Shown: positions 31,763 through 43,649 of the stretch, piece by piece | How the letters are laid out: each line of letters starts with the position of its first letter | Numbering within the stretch: the first letter of the stretch is position 1 | DNA from: Aphelenchoides besseyi | Taxonomy: Eukaryota; Nematoda; Chromadorea; Rhabditida; Aphelenchoididae | Reading direction: 5' to 3' | Assembly: GCA_024699855.1 (NCBI GenBank) | Contig: JAMPIQ010000003.1 | Location: forward strand, 9,176,001-9,240,000 | DNA length: 64,000 bases | Position numbers and translations under genes: made by a program | Notes under the pieces: model-generated | Database searches by the model: none | Told to the model about the DNA's origin: nothing | Seen by the model: only the letters and a program-made list of their open reading frames with translations

Positions 31763-32440
31763 GTATTGTTGTTGGTAGACCTCGAAAACCCACTGCTATG
31801 CTAACGGAACTTTGGCGCATCGTCATTGTCAAGATTCTTGTAGAATAGTCTTGAGGTCCATTTCTCCTGCAAACTGTCCATGAATTTGCTTAGTTTGTAG
31901 GTATTCAGCCTTATAAAAAAGTGCAATCGCTCCTCTTCTTATTGTCTTTTCATTTTTTCTCTTCATTCTGTTTTGTTAATGAAAAGACATTTTTACGACA
32001 AGAGTCAAGTTTATAGTGTTCAGTCTCCTGGGGGAAAAGAGAAGTTTATTCAGATAACACAATACAATAATAGTCCGGTTCGCCGTTCGGAGAATCATAC
32101 AAAAGACAACGGCAGCCGCGGGAAGGGGGACGCCAACATTCGGCTCAATACAAATCACCTTAAGACCCAACAACTTCTCCGCTTCTTAAGACCGAAATCC
32201 GGATTGAGAGGAGTAAGAAAACGGATACCCGATAACTGTAACGTCTCGCTAAAAACTTTACCCATCTTCGTATTCAATCTTTAGATCCCGCCCACTGTAA
32301 TTATCATGGTCAATCCAACTTCGTCGATTGAGCTCACTCTTATAATTTTTGTCTCCCAACCGTCAGCACGACAGCCCAATTTTTCTTCTTCTCTACCACT
32401 CCAACTACACTAAGTTAAATTCAAGTTGTATCATTCGTTT
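31763..32440. other. Non-coding stretch before the Helitron region
   Basis: No gene or repeat recognised. Confidence 0.3.
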
Positions 32441-33201
32441 TCACCTCTATAACTAAACCACACCAAAATAAAATACTTCCCGTCACAATGAGCTTCCGAA
32501 AAAAAAAAGCCCTGACCAAAAATTCTTCCAGATTCCAAATCTCAAATAAAATTCTGATCATCGTCTACAAAAACATACCGAAAAAATGCCCCTTTTGCGG
32601 TCGTTCAAAATTCAACATTTTTTGGCCGAGTGGTGAGTGCGCCGGATTTTTGGCGCCGGGGGTCGAAAGTTCGATCCCGCTCGCTGACATTTGATTGTGC
32701 ACAGTGGGGGAATTGATTGTTTGAGTGTATGGCTGAGTAGTTTTTGATTCTATTCAATTCTTACAGTGTATATTCAATTCTTAAAGTGTATTATAGTATA
32801 CATGTCGCCACTTTACGGTCCATAATTTGAATATCGCTACTTTCGCATATTTCTTTATATCTAAAATTGCCGTGAAGTTTGAACTTCGAAGTTGTTGTGT
32901 TGAAGGTTGTCGATTGAAGATTCGTATTGTGATGATCAACGAACTGAGGTTTCGGTTCGCTACTTAAGTGCTTAAATGTTGATTCGTTAGGTTAGCACAT
33001 GATTTTCGATTAATTGGTTGTTGGCGCGCAAGGTTATCACAATCAGTTCTAATCGTTTGTTTCCTAAAGATTGCTACCATTGGGTGCAAAGATTTGGCGT
33101 CGCTATTTAATTTTGGGTTCATCGTCCTGGAGTGAGTGTTGATTTCGCTAGGGAAGTCGAGTTCATGTGGTTTTGTAGGTTGTTGGACTGACTTCTTTTG
33201 A
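32441..33201 (+). repeat. Helitron-flanking repeat, copy A (tRNA-like core plus 3' half)
   Basis: It starts at tcacctctataactaaacc and is nearly identical to 42551-43342. The segment 32620-32690 contains ttggccgagtggtgagtgcg and gaaagttcgatcccgc, a tRNA-like A box and B box. It ends at gacttcttttg, where copy B begins. Non-coding. Confidence 0.8.
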
Positions 33202-33664
33202 GCCATTTGGAGAGTGACAGCCTGTGGATTTTGAGTGTTTTTGTTAGCAAAGCAGTCGTTGGTCTTGCACTTTTCGGGCTGAAGGCCCCAAACGCCAGGT
33301 AGTCAACTTTATCAACTCCAACTCCCCTCCAACCCAACGCCACTAACGGCAAAAGACGGGAGCGACGCGACCGTCTTGTCACCTCTATAACTAAACCACA
33401 CCCCAATAAAATACTTCCCGCCACAATGAGCTCCCGAAAAAAACAACTCTCCCAGCAACTTTTCTTCCAGATTCCAAATTTCAAATAAAATTCTGATCAT
33501 CGTCTACAAAAACATACCGAAAAAATGCACCTTTTGCGGTCGTTCAAAAGTCAACATTTTTTGGCCGAGTGGTGAGTGCGCCGGATTTTTGGCGCCGGGG
33601 GTCGAAAGTTCGATCCCGCCCGCTGACATTTGATTGTGCACAGTGGGGGAATTGATTGTTTGAG
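33202..33664 (+). repeat. Helitron-flanking repeat, copy B (5' half plus tRNA-like core)
   Basis: It matches 43650-44119 closely. It begins agccatttggagagtgacag, contains a small hairpin (agacgg..ccgtct, 33356-33378) followed by ctctataactaa, and the same tRNA-like core at 33560-33628. It lies about 960 bp before the accessory gene of Helitron copy 1. Confidence 0.8.
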
Positions 33665-34622
33665 TGTAATATCGAGTGCTACTCAGTGCTATCGAATGGT
33701 ATTTTACAGTTTGGAATTACAACTTCGATTTTCAAATCTTCAAAATCACTACTTTTATCATTTCGTTCAATTCAAACGTCCGACGATTTCACTTCTCCCC
33801 GAACGAAAATCAAAAGTTGTTGTGTTGTTGTAGGAAGTGCTATTCTTCATTTCAAACTCATCAATTCTCTCAGTTTGACCAATGACATACTGTAACATAG
33901 AGTTAGGATTTTCCATAAAACTGAATCCATAGAATTTTGTTAAATCCGTTAAATTAAACATCGTATACAATTAGCATCATCATCATTATCAACGGTTTTC
34001 CAACAATCAACGGTTTTCCAACAAGTACAACACCAGCGAACCAATTCAAAGTTGAGGGTCCATTGTATTGAAAGTCGAGTTTTCGTTTGAGTTCATGTGT
34101 TTGTATTCGGTTTTTTTTACATTACAAATTGACGTTAACTAGATTCGTATATGCGTTAAAACGTATATGCGTTAAAATGAAACCTTCATAATCGAGGAGA
34201 AGTATGTTGAAGTCGACTTATCGATTCAAAAAAACACCGTAGTTTATTTTGAATTCACGTTCGTACGTTTCGAACCGTTGCGTACAATTGGCCCGACGGT
34301 TAAGTATTTGACGTAAAGCGGACTATTCAACGAGTGTAAAGCCGATAAAACCAATTCGAAGTTTAAAGTGTATTGTCGATTGCACACGAGGTTCGTTTTC
34401 TTTTTTCTGAATACCGATTGGATACGTAATGATTTGTAGAGAATTCAATGGCAAACATCTCCGCAATTTTTACAGCACAACTTCGTTCATCGGCAATTGT
34501 AATAACGATTGGTTGCTTGGTCGTCTCGGTGGTTTCGTTGTTATCGTTTTTAGTTCTTTCGTGCTTTGTGTATTTTACGATTATAATCCTATGATTTTTC
34601 AGGTTTCCATTCAACTGTGACA
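33665..34622. other. Leader region of Helitron copy 1
   Basis: AT-rich with no strong frame. It holds a direct repeat of atcaacggttttccaac (33990-34022) and another of tatgcgttaaaa (34151-34177). It probably contains the promoter of the accessory gene. Confidence 0.35.
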
Positions 34623-35057
34623 ATGAAGATCGGTGAGTGCTTAATGTGAAATCATTGTTCATGAGGATTTCAGACTTTCACTTTCACGAAACCGCCGGAA
34701 GCCACAATCGCTATGGTGGAAACCATCGGAATGGTGGAAACAATCGAAATTATGGAAATGAAAACAAGAAGCCTTCGAAGGAAATACGCAAAACAAACGG
34801 AAAACGTAAGTTGTGAAATGAGGAACACAAACTGAACATTTCATTTCAGGAATCGTCGGCAAAAAGCCGCAAATTTGCGACAACAAATTGGAAAGTCCCA
34901 ACAATCACGGGCCACCAAACCAGTAGTGAACCGCGATAACGAAGAAGAACTTCGTCAACAGAAGCGCGAAAACGAAGCTCAAAGATTGGAAATACAGAAA
35001 CTTCGAACACAACTCGAAGAACGTTTGAACGTCACAACACCACCGCCCCAACGTTAA
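34623..35057 (+). pseudogene. Helitron accessory gene, Gly/Asn-rich plus coiled coil, copy 1
   Basis: Three exons: 34623-34632 (ATGAAGATCG), 34674-34805 and 34850-35057, with GTGAG and GTAAG donors and TTTCAG acceptors. Exon 2 encodes a His/Gly/Asn-rich stretch (RYGGNHRNGGNN) turning basic (KEIRKTNGK). Exon 3 encodes NRRQKAANLRQQ and a charged coiled coil (EELRQQKRENEAQRLEIQKL), stop at 35055-35057. The same three-exon plan, first-exon length and EQRLEIQxL core occur at 45224-45769, so this is a real gene. The sum of exon lengths is not a multiple of three, which places a one-base break at the exon 2/3 junction here. Function unknown; a DNA-binding or oligomerising helper of the Helitron is a guess. 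Confidence 0.65.
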
Positions 35058-35458
35058 TGATTAGTGTAATTGTTGTTTCTTTGGTATTTAATGTTGTTTT
35101 TATTTGGTATTCAATAAACTTAAATTATTGTTGGTTATTGGCCATTTGTATGAAACGAACGAATGCCTTTCGGCAACTTCAAAGAGAACAAACGAAAACA
35201 AACGCGATCGTAAGAGGCGGGGAATCTTTGATTTTCTGCTTCGATCTTAAATGCCAACTCATTTACCAATGGCCTTTTGATCGTTCAGTACGTTGTTCGA
35301 CCTCTTCATTTCGCGCGCAAATCTGCGCTTTTCCCGATCCCGCGTTTCGATCCTTAGTTTGGCGCGTGCGAATTATCAATCGTGACGTGAATTCTTCTAC
35401 TCGAGTTGTCGTGGCGATTCTTTCCTTTTATCGTTTTCATTGTTATTTTTCAGAGAAA

Positions 35459-36250
35459 ATGAACTCGCAATTCAGCGATTTGAGCGCCTCGGGCTCCGAT
35501 GCCGAGGACCATAACATTTGGAGTGAGCGGCAAATGTTGTGGTTAGAGTTACCGCAAAATTTGCGGCAAGTACCTATGAAAAAGGGAAAGCTGCTGCGAG
35601 TACCTAATGGAAAGGGAAAGCTGCTGCGAGTACCTTTTGGAAAGGGAAAGCCACTGCGAGTACCTAATGGAAAGGGAAAGCTGCTGCGAGTACCTTTTGG
35701 AAAGGGAAAGCCACTGCGAGTACCTAATGGAAAGGGAAAGCCACTGCGAGTACCTAATGGAAAGGGAAAGCTGCTGCGAGTACCTAATGGAAAGGGAAAG
35801 CTGCTGCGAGTACCTAATGGAAAGGGAAAGCTGCTGCGAGTACCTAATGGAAAGGGAAAGCTGCTGCGAGTACCTTTTGGAAAGGGAAATCAAACGGCAC
35901 TACCTTTTAAAGGAAACAGTTTGCGTGGTGGTGGTGGTGTTAAACGGCCAAAAATTGACACTCAACGTTCGAACCGCCCCACAGGAAAACCGAAAGGTCG
36001 ACCACCCAAAAAAAACGCCGTGGAGGTCCAGGACGACCGAAAAAACCGAAAACTGACTTCCCAATCGAGTCAGCACACGATTCTGAATCGGCGGAAGAAC
36101 AAGAACCAGAAAAGGCAATTGACAAAGATTTCGAGCGCTACACGACAACCGATTATCAAACAACTGCTGTTGAAGTCAAAGATGTTTTGCGTGAAAAGTA
36201 TATTGAGCTTCATTACAATAAATGTCGATACAATCCCATTTTGCCGTTAG
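35459..36250 (+). CDS. Helitron ORF with basic decapeptide repeats and AT-hook
   Basis: The ATG at 35459 directly follows a splice-acceptor-like tatttttcag. The N-terminus is acidic (SASGSDAEDHNIW), followed by about 11 tandem copies of a ten-residue unit (GKGKLLRVPN, with P/L and F/N variants), then KRPKID and KPKGRPPK, an AT-hook-like minor-groove binding motif. After residue 185 the frame runs on to 36250 but the protein-like continuation is in the -1 frame. A slippery A_AAA_AAC lies at 36010-36016. Copy 2 has the same plan with about five divergent repeats. The strong positive charge suggests nucleic-acid binding. No known family. Confidence 0.65.
   Translation: MNSQFSDLSASGSDAEDHNIWSERQMLWLELPQNLRQVPMKKGKLLRVPNGKGKLLRVPFGKGKPLRVPNGKGKLLRVPFGKGKPLRVPNGKGKPLRVPNGKGKLLRVPNGKGKLLRVPNGKGKLLRVPNGKGKLLRVPFGKGNQTALPFKGNSLRGGGGVKRPKIDTQRSNRPTGKPKGRPPKKNAVEVQDDRKNRKLTSQSSQHTILNRRKNKNQKRQLTKISSATRQPIIKQLLLKSKMFCVKSILSFITINVDTIPFCR
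35576..35905 (+). repeat. 30-bp coding minisatellite
   Basis: About 11 units of 30 bp (core ggaaagggaaagctgctgcg) encode the decapeptide repeats. Variation is confined to two sites (ctg/cca and aat/ttt), so units expand by whole-repeat duplication. Confidence 0.95.
36010..36016 (+). other. Candidate -1 frameshift site A_AAA_AAC
   Basis: The heptamer is in the correct phase of the repeat/AT-hook ORF. A -1 slip continues as KKRRGGPGRPKK (a second AT-hook) straight into the protease ORF. At the equivalent place in copy 2 (46456-46462) the heptamer is C_AAA_AAC and the same -1 offset is needed. Confidence 0.4.
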
Positions 36251-36847
36251 ATTTTGTCAATGATATTGACCTACCGCAATATCTTCAAGGCGAAGTGATT
36301 ACTTTTTTGTATTTTGAACTATATCAAGAACGATAGTCGAGCAATCGGCTACTTGGACTTATCGTTTTGGAACGAGCAAAGTCGACAACAATTAGGCGCT
36401 GCTGGCAACAATCCACTCAGTTTTCTAATTGCGGCACCACGAAACAAACCACTCGAGTATTTGGTGGCTCCAATTTTTACCGGAAATCATTTCATTATGA
36501 CGATTTTTCATTACGACAACGGTTCTCAAACGGAGGTTCTTTTCTATTGCGATTCGTTTACCGAATTATCGGATTCGACTCAGTACGAAAGCCGTTTGGC
36601 GTTGATTGATCTGAACGTTTTTCGTCCACTCGCAAATGTTTCGCCACATTGTCGAACATACACCCGCGATATCAGTCAATATTCGGACCCGCAAACCGAC
36701 GGTCATAGTTGTGCAGCGTTCGCCGCCTATAACACAATTGACTTTTTGAACAACCAAAAAGCAAAGACCAAAATTTTTTCGCGCAACAATCTGGACGGTG
36801 AACAGCGTCGGATGGCTGCTGAAAGAGCAACTTTTGGTTCTCTTTGA
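36016..36847 (+). CDS. Ulp1-type (C48) cysteine protease encoded by the Helitron
   Basis: Reading from 36016 gives an AT-hook (GPGRPKK), an acidic linker (ESAEEQEPEKAIDKDF) and then the protease. A T6 run at 36303-36308 breaks the frame; copy 2 has T5 there and is continuous. From 36314 the catalytic set of SUMO/NEDD8-type deconjugases is present with family spacing: His59 in TGNHFIM, Asp80 in FYCDSF, Gln127 and Cys133 in the QTDGHSC stretch (numbered from 36314). The stop is at 36845-36847. Ulp1-like domains are known in some large DNA transposons and Helitrons. A role in processing a polyprotein or removing SUMO is inference. The RepHel frame begins at once downstream. Confidence 0.8.
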
Positions 36848-36930
36848 TAATTCGCCTTTTTGCTGTGCCATTCAACGAGTTGCCTGTAGTTCATGAGGTC
36901 AACAGTGATTCGCACAGTGACAAAGACTCG

Positions 36931-39900
36931 ATGTCTGGAACTGAAGCGAATGATAAAACTGATTTTGTCGACCACTGGAATCACAAAGAAGCCGATTTTG
37001 ACGCCGCATTATTGGATTTCCAATTTCAAGATGATGAAATCGAACAACAAACTCGCGCTCCGAGTCAACAAAAAATGCCACTCACATTTGCTGAGTTGGA
37101 AGTCCATGGAGTTGTTCAAGCTGATGAGGATAAAGAAATGGACGAATTGAACAAATCGTTCGCGTCATTGAGTTCAATCAGCAATCCAATTGATTCAGAC
37201 GAAGAATCAAAGGCCAAAAAGTTGAATTTGATTCAATCAATAACACACAAGTCGAAAAAGTTGCCCGACGGTCCAAGCCCGCGACTCGATCCCGAAATCG
37301 TCGGTCGATCAAGAAATTTGCGAAGTGGACTGCGAGTCATGCAGAATTTGCCGAAACGTTCGTTTCCACCATTGCCCAATCGATCTCGCGGTCGACCGAC
37401 ATTGGCGTGTGCTGCGGCGATTTGTCGTAAAGCAATCACGAACGCTTATGACGTCGGATTGCCGGTTTACGAGTGCAAGTACTGTAGGGCGTTTTTGTTT
37501 CACGCCGAAAACAGTTCAAAGTGTTGTGCGAATGGTACGATTGAAATGCCCGAGTTTCGTCGCTATCCGGATTGGATGGAACGTCTACTGTACATTGGCA
37601 AATTCAATCAGAACCAAAACAATGCGTATGAGCGTGAAATGTCAAAATGGTTTCAAGCCCACATTCCCGAAATCAATAATTTGACCGCATTTGGTTCACG
37701 ATCGTTTCAAAAACGCGATAGTGGAGTTGCCGGAGCACCGGTTCAACTGATCAACGGCATTGTACAGAATAATCTTTCGTACATTCAGTCACGAGCTGAT
37801 GCCGTTCGAATTTTCGGTCAGCAGTACACGCTCGAAGCTCCGGATATGATCATGGAGAATATGCGCAATAATCCAGTCTATAAACGACTGGACATTCGCT
37901 ATCGGAATGCATTCCTCACAAAATGGATTGCTTTCCTAACCGACCATAATCAAATAGCAAAGGGCTATAAAATGTGCATGGAACGTATCAATGAACTCAT
38001 GGCGGACGGAATTGCGTTTCCGCGCTACATTGTGAGCTTCATTGATGAACGCCAAGCTCCCAATCATTTGCGCGATCCGCAGTTGCACGAACGTCAACAG
38101 AACGCTCCGGAAGCGCCGGAAGTTGCGGTTCTGTTCACACCGCGAGATCGCAACGTGCCAGTACCGGACATTCCCAAAGGTGTTTGGTTGCATCCGCGAA
38201 TGAAAAAATCGCCGGTGTTCATGACTCATTTGCCTCAACTCGATGCAATCATGAACCCGATTGTGTTTCCATACGGTGAGCTGTGGTACACGATGGACTT
38301 GAAACTCCAAGCGGCACCACAAAAAGCCGATACCGGCGATTCGCCAAATCCAATGGACGATGCTCTGGAAATTGGATTTGATGAGGATTGTGAGTCGGAT
38401 GCTGAGGATTTGGATGCGAAAGACATCGAACCTGAAGAGATCGACCACAACAATCCGGTCACTCGAAAAGGTCAACGTATGTATGCGTCGATCCGCGAAC
38501 AAACGTTGTATCGAATGCAACATCGCAAATCGGACAAAATGATCCATCGAATTTGGAGCACCGGAAAACCCGGTCGAATTCTTTTGATCAAGAACCACCA
38601 CGAGGTTGTTCGTCGGGAAGTTGATTGGTACAATTTCAAAGTTCCACAAAATCAACGTATCGTTTCGTGTCAGTACGTGATTACTCACTACGACAAGATT
38701 TTGCGCGAACGATTGCCCGGTCATCAATTGGGCAAAATTTACCGATTCCCGCCCCATCACAAATTGTCGTGGCAATACAATCAGCGTGCTTACGCGAAAG
38801 GAATGGCAATGGCCCACGAACTCGGTGCACCGACGTTCTTCTACACGGTCACCGCAAACAAAAATTGGCCCGACCATATTGCCTCATGCCGAATGCTTGG
38901 CACCGATCCGGAAACGGACTCCTTCACTTTGACGCGGATCTTCATCATCAAGTTGAACATGTTGATGCACGAGATTCGTGGCACGAATTACCGGAAAACT
39001 CAGTACGGTCAACAAAGTGAAGGCATCTTCGGGAAGTTTGCTGCTTCACTGCTTTCGATCGAATTCAAAAAACGTGGCAATCCACACGCCCACATTTTGG
39101 TTTGGATCGATAAGAACGAACAGGAAACAACCGCCGAATTCGTCAACCAATTCATTTCGGCACGAATTCCCGATCCAAAAATCGACAAACGCCTTTACGA
39201 CCTGGTAGCTTCATTTATGCTCCACGATTGTAATGAGAAAAGCGTTTGTCGAGATCCGGTCAATCCAACGAAAACACCGTGCAAACGCCGTTTTCCGATG
39301 CGTGAATCACTGACCACACAAGTGCATTACGGATTCATTCAGTATGCACGTTTGCCCGCCAATTTGGGTTCTTTCACAGTCCCGAAAAAGGGTGGAAAAG
39401 TTTTGACGGACAAAGACGTCGTTCCCTACAATCCTTATGGATTGAAAACGTGGAACGGACACGCCAATCTGGAAGCGGTGGTCACGCGAAACACCACCGG
39501 CTACGCGATCAAATACATCATGAAAGGACAGATGTCGACGGCGTTCATTGAAGTTGTGAGCAAAGGCGCTCAAAACAATCCGTTCATCGAAATCAACGAT
39601 GATAAAACGGTCAACTACAATGAAGCACGATATCAAATGTCTTTGATGTACTGTAGTGACTACGAAGCAGTTATGAATCTGCTGTCGAAAGGCCCGTTCT
39701 ACTTCTCTCATGTTGTGATCATGATTGGAGTCCATTTGCCGAACGAATCGTATTTGATTGTCGCAAATGGTGATCGGGCCGAAGACATTGTTCGTCGCGC
39801 CAACTCGACAAGCGAAGTCCATTCGCGTTTCACAGCATACATGAAATTCTGCCGTGAAAATCCGAATGAGACGGCCGATTTGACGTACAAAGACTTCCAC

Positions 39901-42139
39901 TACGAGTACAACTACGATAAGCGTAAACGTACATTCAAGAAATTGCAATTGAAACGTAAACGTGTAGTTGCAATCTATGAAGTGAATGTCAAAAATCGTC
40001 AATTGTTGGCTCTGCGAACAATTGTTTTACGAATGAAGTGCGTTCAAAACTTCGAACAGTTGGCGACAGTGAACGGAATCACTTACCGTCAATTCGATCC
40101 GAACGGTTTCGGCGAATTAGACTTCGTCACCGCGGCCCAACAAATGGGTCTAATGGAATCGGATTTGATTTGGAGAAACGCACTCGATCAGCGTGCCGGT
40201 CATCCAATTCGTCGATTCATTTTCCTTTTCGCACAGGTTTTGATTAACGGCGCCGAGTTGTTGCAAAGTCCACGCCAACTGTACTTTGATTACCTGCCGT
40301 TCATGCGACCACCACTCGGAAATCGTTTCACACATTTGAGTGACAGTATGCGCGAACAACGAGCCGAACAAATCGTGCTGCGAATTTTGGAATGGCATCT
40401 GAATAATCGAGATTTCACTTTGAGTGATTTCGATTTGCCACAACCGGATGGAACGGTCACTGCGTTCAATCCGGAATTTCACGGCGAAATGGCTGTTGAT
40501 TTTTTGGACGGCGACGATCAAACGCGCTATCATGACGTCAATCAGATTCCGCACGTCAATTTGGGCTCCGATCAGCAACAAGCGTTCGACCTGATCTGGC
40601 ACTCCATTCAACAGTCCGAACTTCCAAATGGCCAACCGATTCCGCCACCGTTAATGTTCTTCTTACACGGTGAAGGTGGAACTGGCAAGACGACATTGTA
40701 CAATCAGTTGATTCGACAATGCAATGAGCACGGCATTCCATTTGCCGCTAGCGCAACGACGGGAATCGCCGCGCGTCGCTTTTGTTCCAAGGACAAACCG
40801 TTCATTCCCGATTCATGATTCCAACAGACCTCGCTTCGGACTCGGAATCACGAATGAACAAACATTGTCGGGCTGCCGAAGCGATTCGCCGCTGGGGACT
40901 TCTTCTGATCGATGAAGCGTCGGCAATGCATCAAAACGTCTACAATTACATGAAACGTGTGATTCAAGACGTTCGCCAAGGTCCGTACGTCAAACGACGA
41001 TTGGTGATCGTTTTTGGCGGCGACTTTCGACAAATTCTGCCGATCGTTCGAAACGGAAACGTGGCTTCCGGCTTCGACGAAAGTCTGATTGCCGAGCATG
41101 ACAAGGGTACAATCAAATTCCTGTGCCTGCGTCAAAACCACCGAACTGACGCGAATCAGATTCGGTTCCGCTCATTTTTTGCGCGACGTCGGAATTGCCA
41201 ACAAACCGATCGTGCGACAAAACGACTACTACTCGACAGTACTTGCTTTGTCGGACTTCAATTTGGTCAACGATCTTCAGGAACTCCAAGATCGAGTGTT
41301 TCCGTCGGCACTTTTGCAAAGCGGAAACATCACGTCCAACTCGGCGATTGTTGCACCGTTGAATGTGACCGTCAACTCGATCAACGAAGAGTTGCTGAAA
41401 AAATTGCCCGGACAAACGATTGTCTACGAGGCCATCAACACGATCGAAGACGAGAATGCCATCGATCCGTTGGACGATTCGGCCGTCGACGCAATGACCG
41501 AGTATTTGGGTCAAATCGAAGAGACCGGCTTGGCTCAACAGCAATTGAAGCTGAAGATCGGCGCAAAAGTCATGTTCATTTCGAACATCGACACCTCCTA
41601 CCGACTCTGCAACGGCACTCCGGCAGTTGTCACCGATTTGCAACCGGACGTCGTGACTGTTCGCCGCATCGAGTCCGATGGTTTGACTGGCGAAGAAATC
41701 GACGTTGTTCGTCGAGTTTTCGATCGCAAAGTCAACTACGATCAACGCCAAACGGTGGCTTTTCGTCGTGTTCCAATTTCCTTTGAAATTGGCATTCGCA
41801 ATGCCCATCAACAAAGCCCAGGGCCAAACAATGGAGCGAATCGGGTTGTATTTGAACTCGCCGGTCTTTGCGCACGGTCAGTTGTATGTGGCTTTGTCGC
41901 GTGTTCGTCGCGCATCTGACATCTACATTTTCAACCCGGATAATGTGCAAACCGATCCCAAAGCACAACAGCAGCAAAGCAAGTTCATGTTGAATGTTGT
42001 CAATCCGGAAGTCACGAAATTCGTGACACAATTGGAAGCTGACGCGAACGCAGTTAACTCCAATGTCGTTACCACAACTGCTCCCGTCAATCCACCGGCC
42101 AATCCGACAGCCGATGACGACGATTCAATGGATGTTTAA
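36931..42139 (+). pseudogene. Helitron Rep-helicase (RepHel), three frame breaks
   Basis: The first ATG in a good context is at 36931. After an acidic N-terminus and a CxxC..CC region near 37470-37530 comes the Helitron Rep domain: FFYTVTANKNWPDHI (about 38836), the HUH motif GNPHAHILVWI (about 39081) and the catalytic tyrosines in TGYAIKYIMKG (about 39498). The PIF1 helicase follows: LHGEGGTGKTTLYNQL (40663), LLIDEASAMHQN, FGGDFRQILPI, LAFAMPINKAQGQTM and HGQLYVALSRVRRASD (about 41877), with the stop at 42137-42139. Frames change at about 40780, at about 41167 (a T6 run) and between 41755 and 41785. Every catalytic motif survives, so the breaks are recent or are read errors. The intact protein would be about 1730 residues and carry out rolling-circle transposition. 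Confidence 0.9.
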
Positions 42140-42407
42140 TTGTCGTTCATTCTTTGACACAAATAGGTTTCTTACGCTTTCTTCCTTCAAAACGAAAGCA
42201 CCACTTCGATGGATTGATCACGTTGGCGTACGTGAAGTGGCTTTTCAACTAAGAGTCAATCCGCTTACATTACAAACGATTTTTGCGCCGATTAGGACTC
42301 TGCTCGAACCGTTTATTTTCACAACTTTATGTTTCGCTTCCCAACTCATCTTCAATATTCTTATCGTATCAAACTGTTTCGAACACAATTCAAAAGTCCG
42401 TTGACCG
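42140..42407. other. 3' untranslated region of RepHel
   Basis: AT-rich, no motif found. It leads into flanking repeat copy C. Confidence 0.4.
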
Positions 42408-43342
42408 TCTTGCACTTTTCGGGCTGAAGGCCCCAAACGCCAGGTAGTCAACTTTATGAACTCCAACTCCCCTCCAACCCACGCTACAAACCCAACGCCA
42501 CTAACCCAACGCCACTAACGGCAAAAGACGGGAGCGAAGCGACCGTCTTGTCACCTCTATAACTAAACCACACCAAAATAAAATACTTCCCGCCACAATG
42601 AGCTCCCAAAAAAAACAACTCTCCCAGCAACTTTTCTTCCAGATTCCAAATTTCAAATAAAATTCTGATCATCGTCTACAAAAACATACCGAAAAAATGC
42701 ACCTTTTGCGGTCGTTCAAAAGTCAACATTTTTTGGCCGAGTGGTGAGTGCGCCGGATTTTTGGCGCCGGGGGTCGAAAGTTCGATCCCGCCCGCTGACA
42801 TTTGATTGTGCACAGTGGGGGGAATTGATTGTTTGAGTGTATGGCTGAGTAGTTTTTGATTCTATTCAATTCTTACAGTGTATATTCAATTCTTACAGCC
42901 TATATTCGATTTCTTACAGTGTATTATAGTATACATGTCGCACACTTTACGGTCCATAATTTGAATATCGCTACTTTCGCATATTTCTTTATATCTAAAA
43001 TTGCCGTGAAGTTTGAACTTTGAGGTTGTTGTGTTGAAGGTTGTCGATTGAAGATTCGTATTGTGATGATCAACGAACTGAGGTTTCGGTTCGCTACTTA
43101 AGTGCGTAAATGTTGATTGTTAACTTAGCGTATATGATTTTCGATTAATTGGTTGTTGACGCGCAAGGTTATCACAATCAGTTCTAATCGTTTGTTTCCT
43201 AAAGATTGCTACCATCGGGTGCAAAGATTTGGCGTCGCTATTTAATTTTGGGTTCATCGTCCTGGAGTGAGTGTTGATTTCGCTATGGAAGTCGAGTTCA
43301 TGTGGTTTTGTAGGTTGTTGGATTGACTTCTTTTGTTGTTTC
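42408..43342 (+). repeat. Helitron-flanking repeat, copy C (most complete)
   Basis: It contains, in order, gtcttgcacttttcgggctg, the hairpin agacgg..ccgtct (42526-42548), tcacctctataactaaacc, the tRNA-like core (42731-42800) and the 3' half shared with copy A, ending gacttcttttg. A local duplication (aacccaacgccactaac) distinguishes it. Confidence 0.8.
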
Positions 43343-43649
43343 AGCTCATTGGTTAATACTCAGGATGGTGATTTGCGCTCGATAAAATGTATGATAAACG
43401 AATATGTCTACTGAATTCACTGAGTTTGGAGTATTTCCAATGCGGCTTCGGTGACGTACATTGATAATCTGTTTTCGATCACTCCCATAATTGAACCACA
43501 CCACAATAAAACGTGGAGGAGTCTTTTGAGCTATTCGGTGAATGACAGCCTCTGAATCCGAGGAATCGTATCCTCAAAACCCGGAGCGATCCAAAGGGAC
43601 GAAAAAGCGGGGGAACGATCGACCGAAGGGCGATCGTGGAGGAGTCTTT
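43343..43649. other. Spacer between flanking repeats
   Basis: Partly related to the repeat (ccacaataaaacgtgg.., gtggaggagtcttttgagc). No gene. Confidence 0.35.

Larger units (their letters stand above)
34623..42600 (+). mobile_element. Large Helitron, copy 1
   Basis: In order it carries a small coiled-coil gene, a repeat/AT-hook ORF, a Ulp1-type protease and a Rep-helicase. The last is the defining Helitron protein. Boundaries are approximate because the 5' TC and 3' CTRR ends were not proven; flanking 950-bp repeats may be part of the element. A second copy follows head to tail about 10.5 kb downstream. Confidence 0.8.

Noticed and set aside
35549..35893. Minus-strand repeat frame (SIRYSQQLSL units)
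   Set aside because: Antisense shadow of the 30-bp minisatellite; a repeat whose length is a multiple of three is open in many frames.
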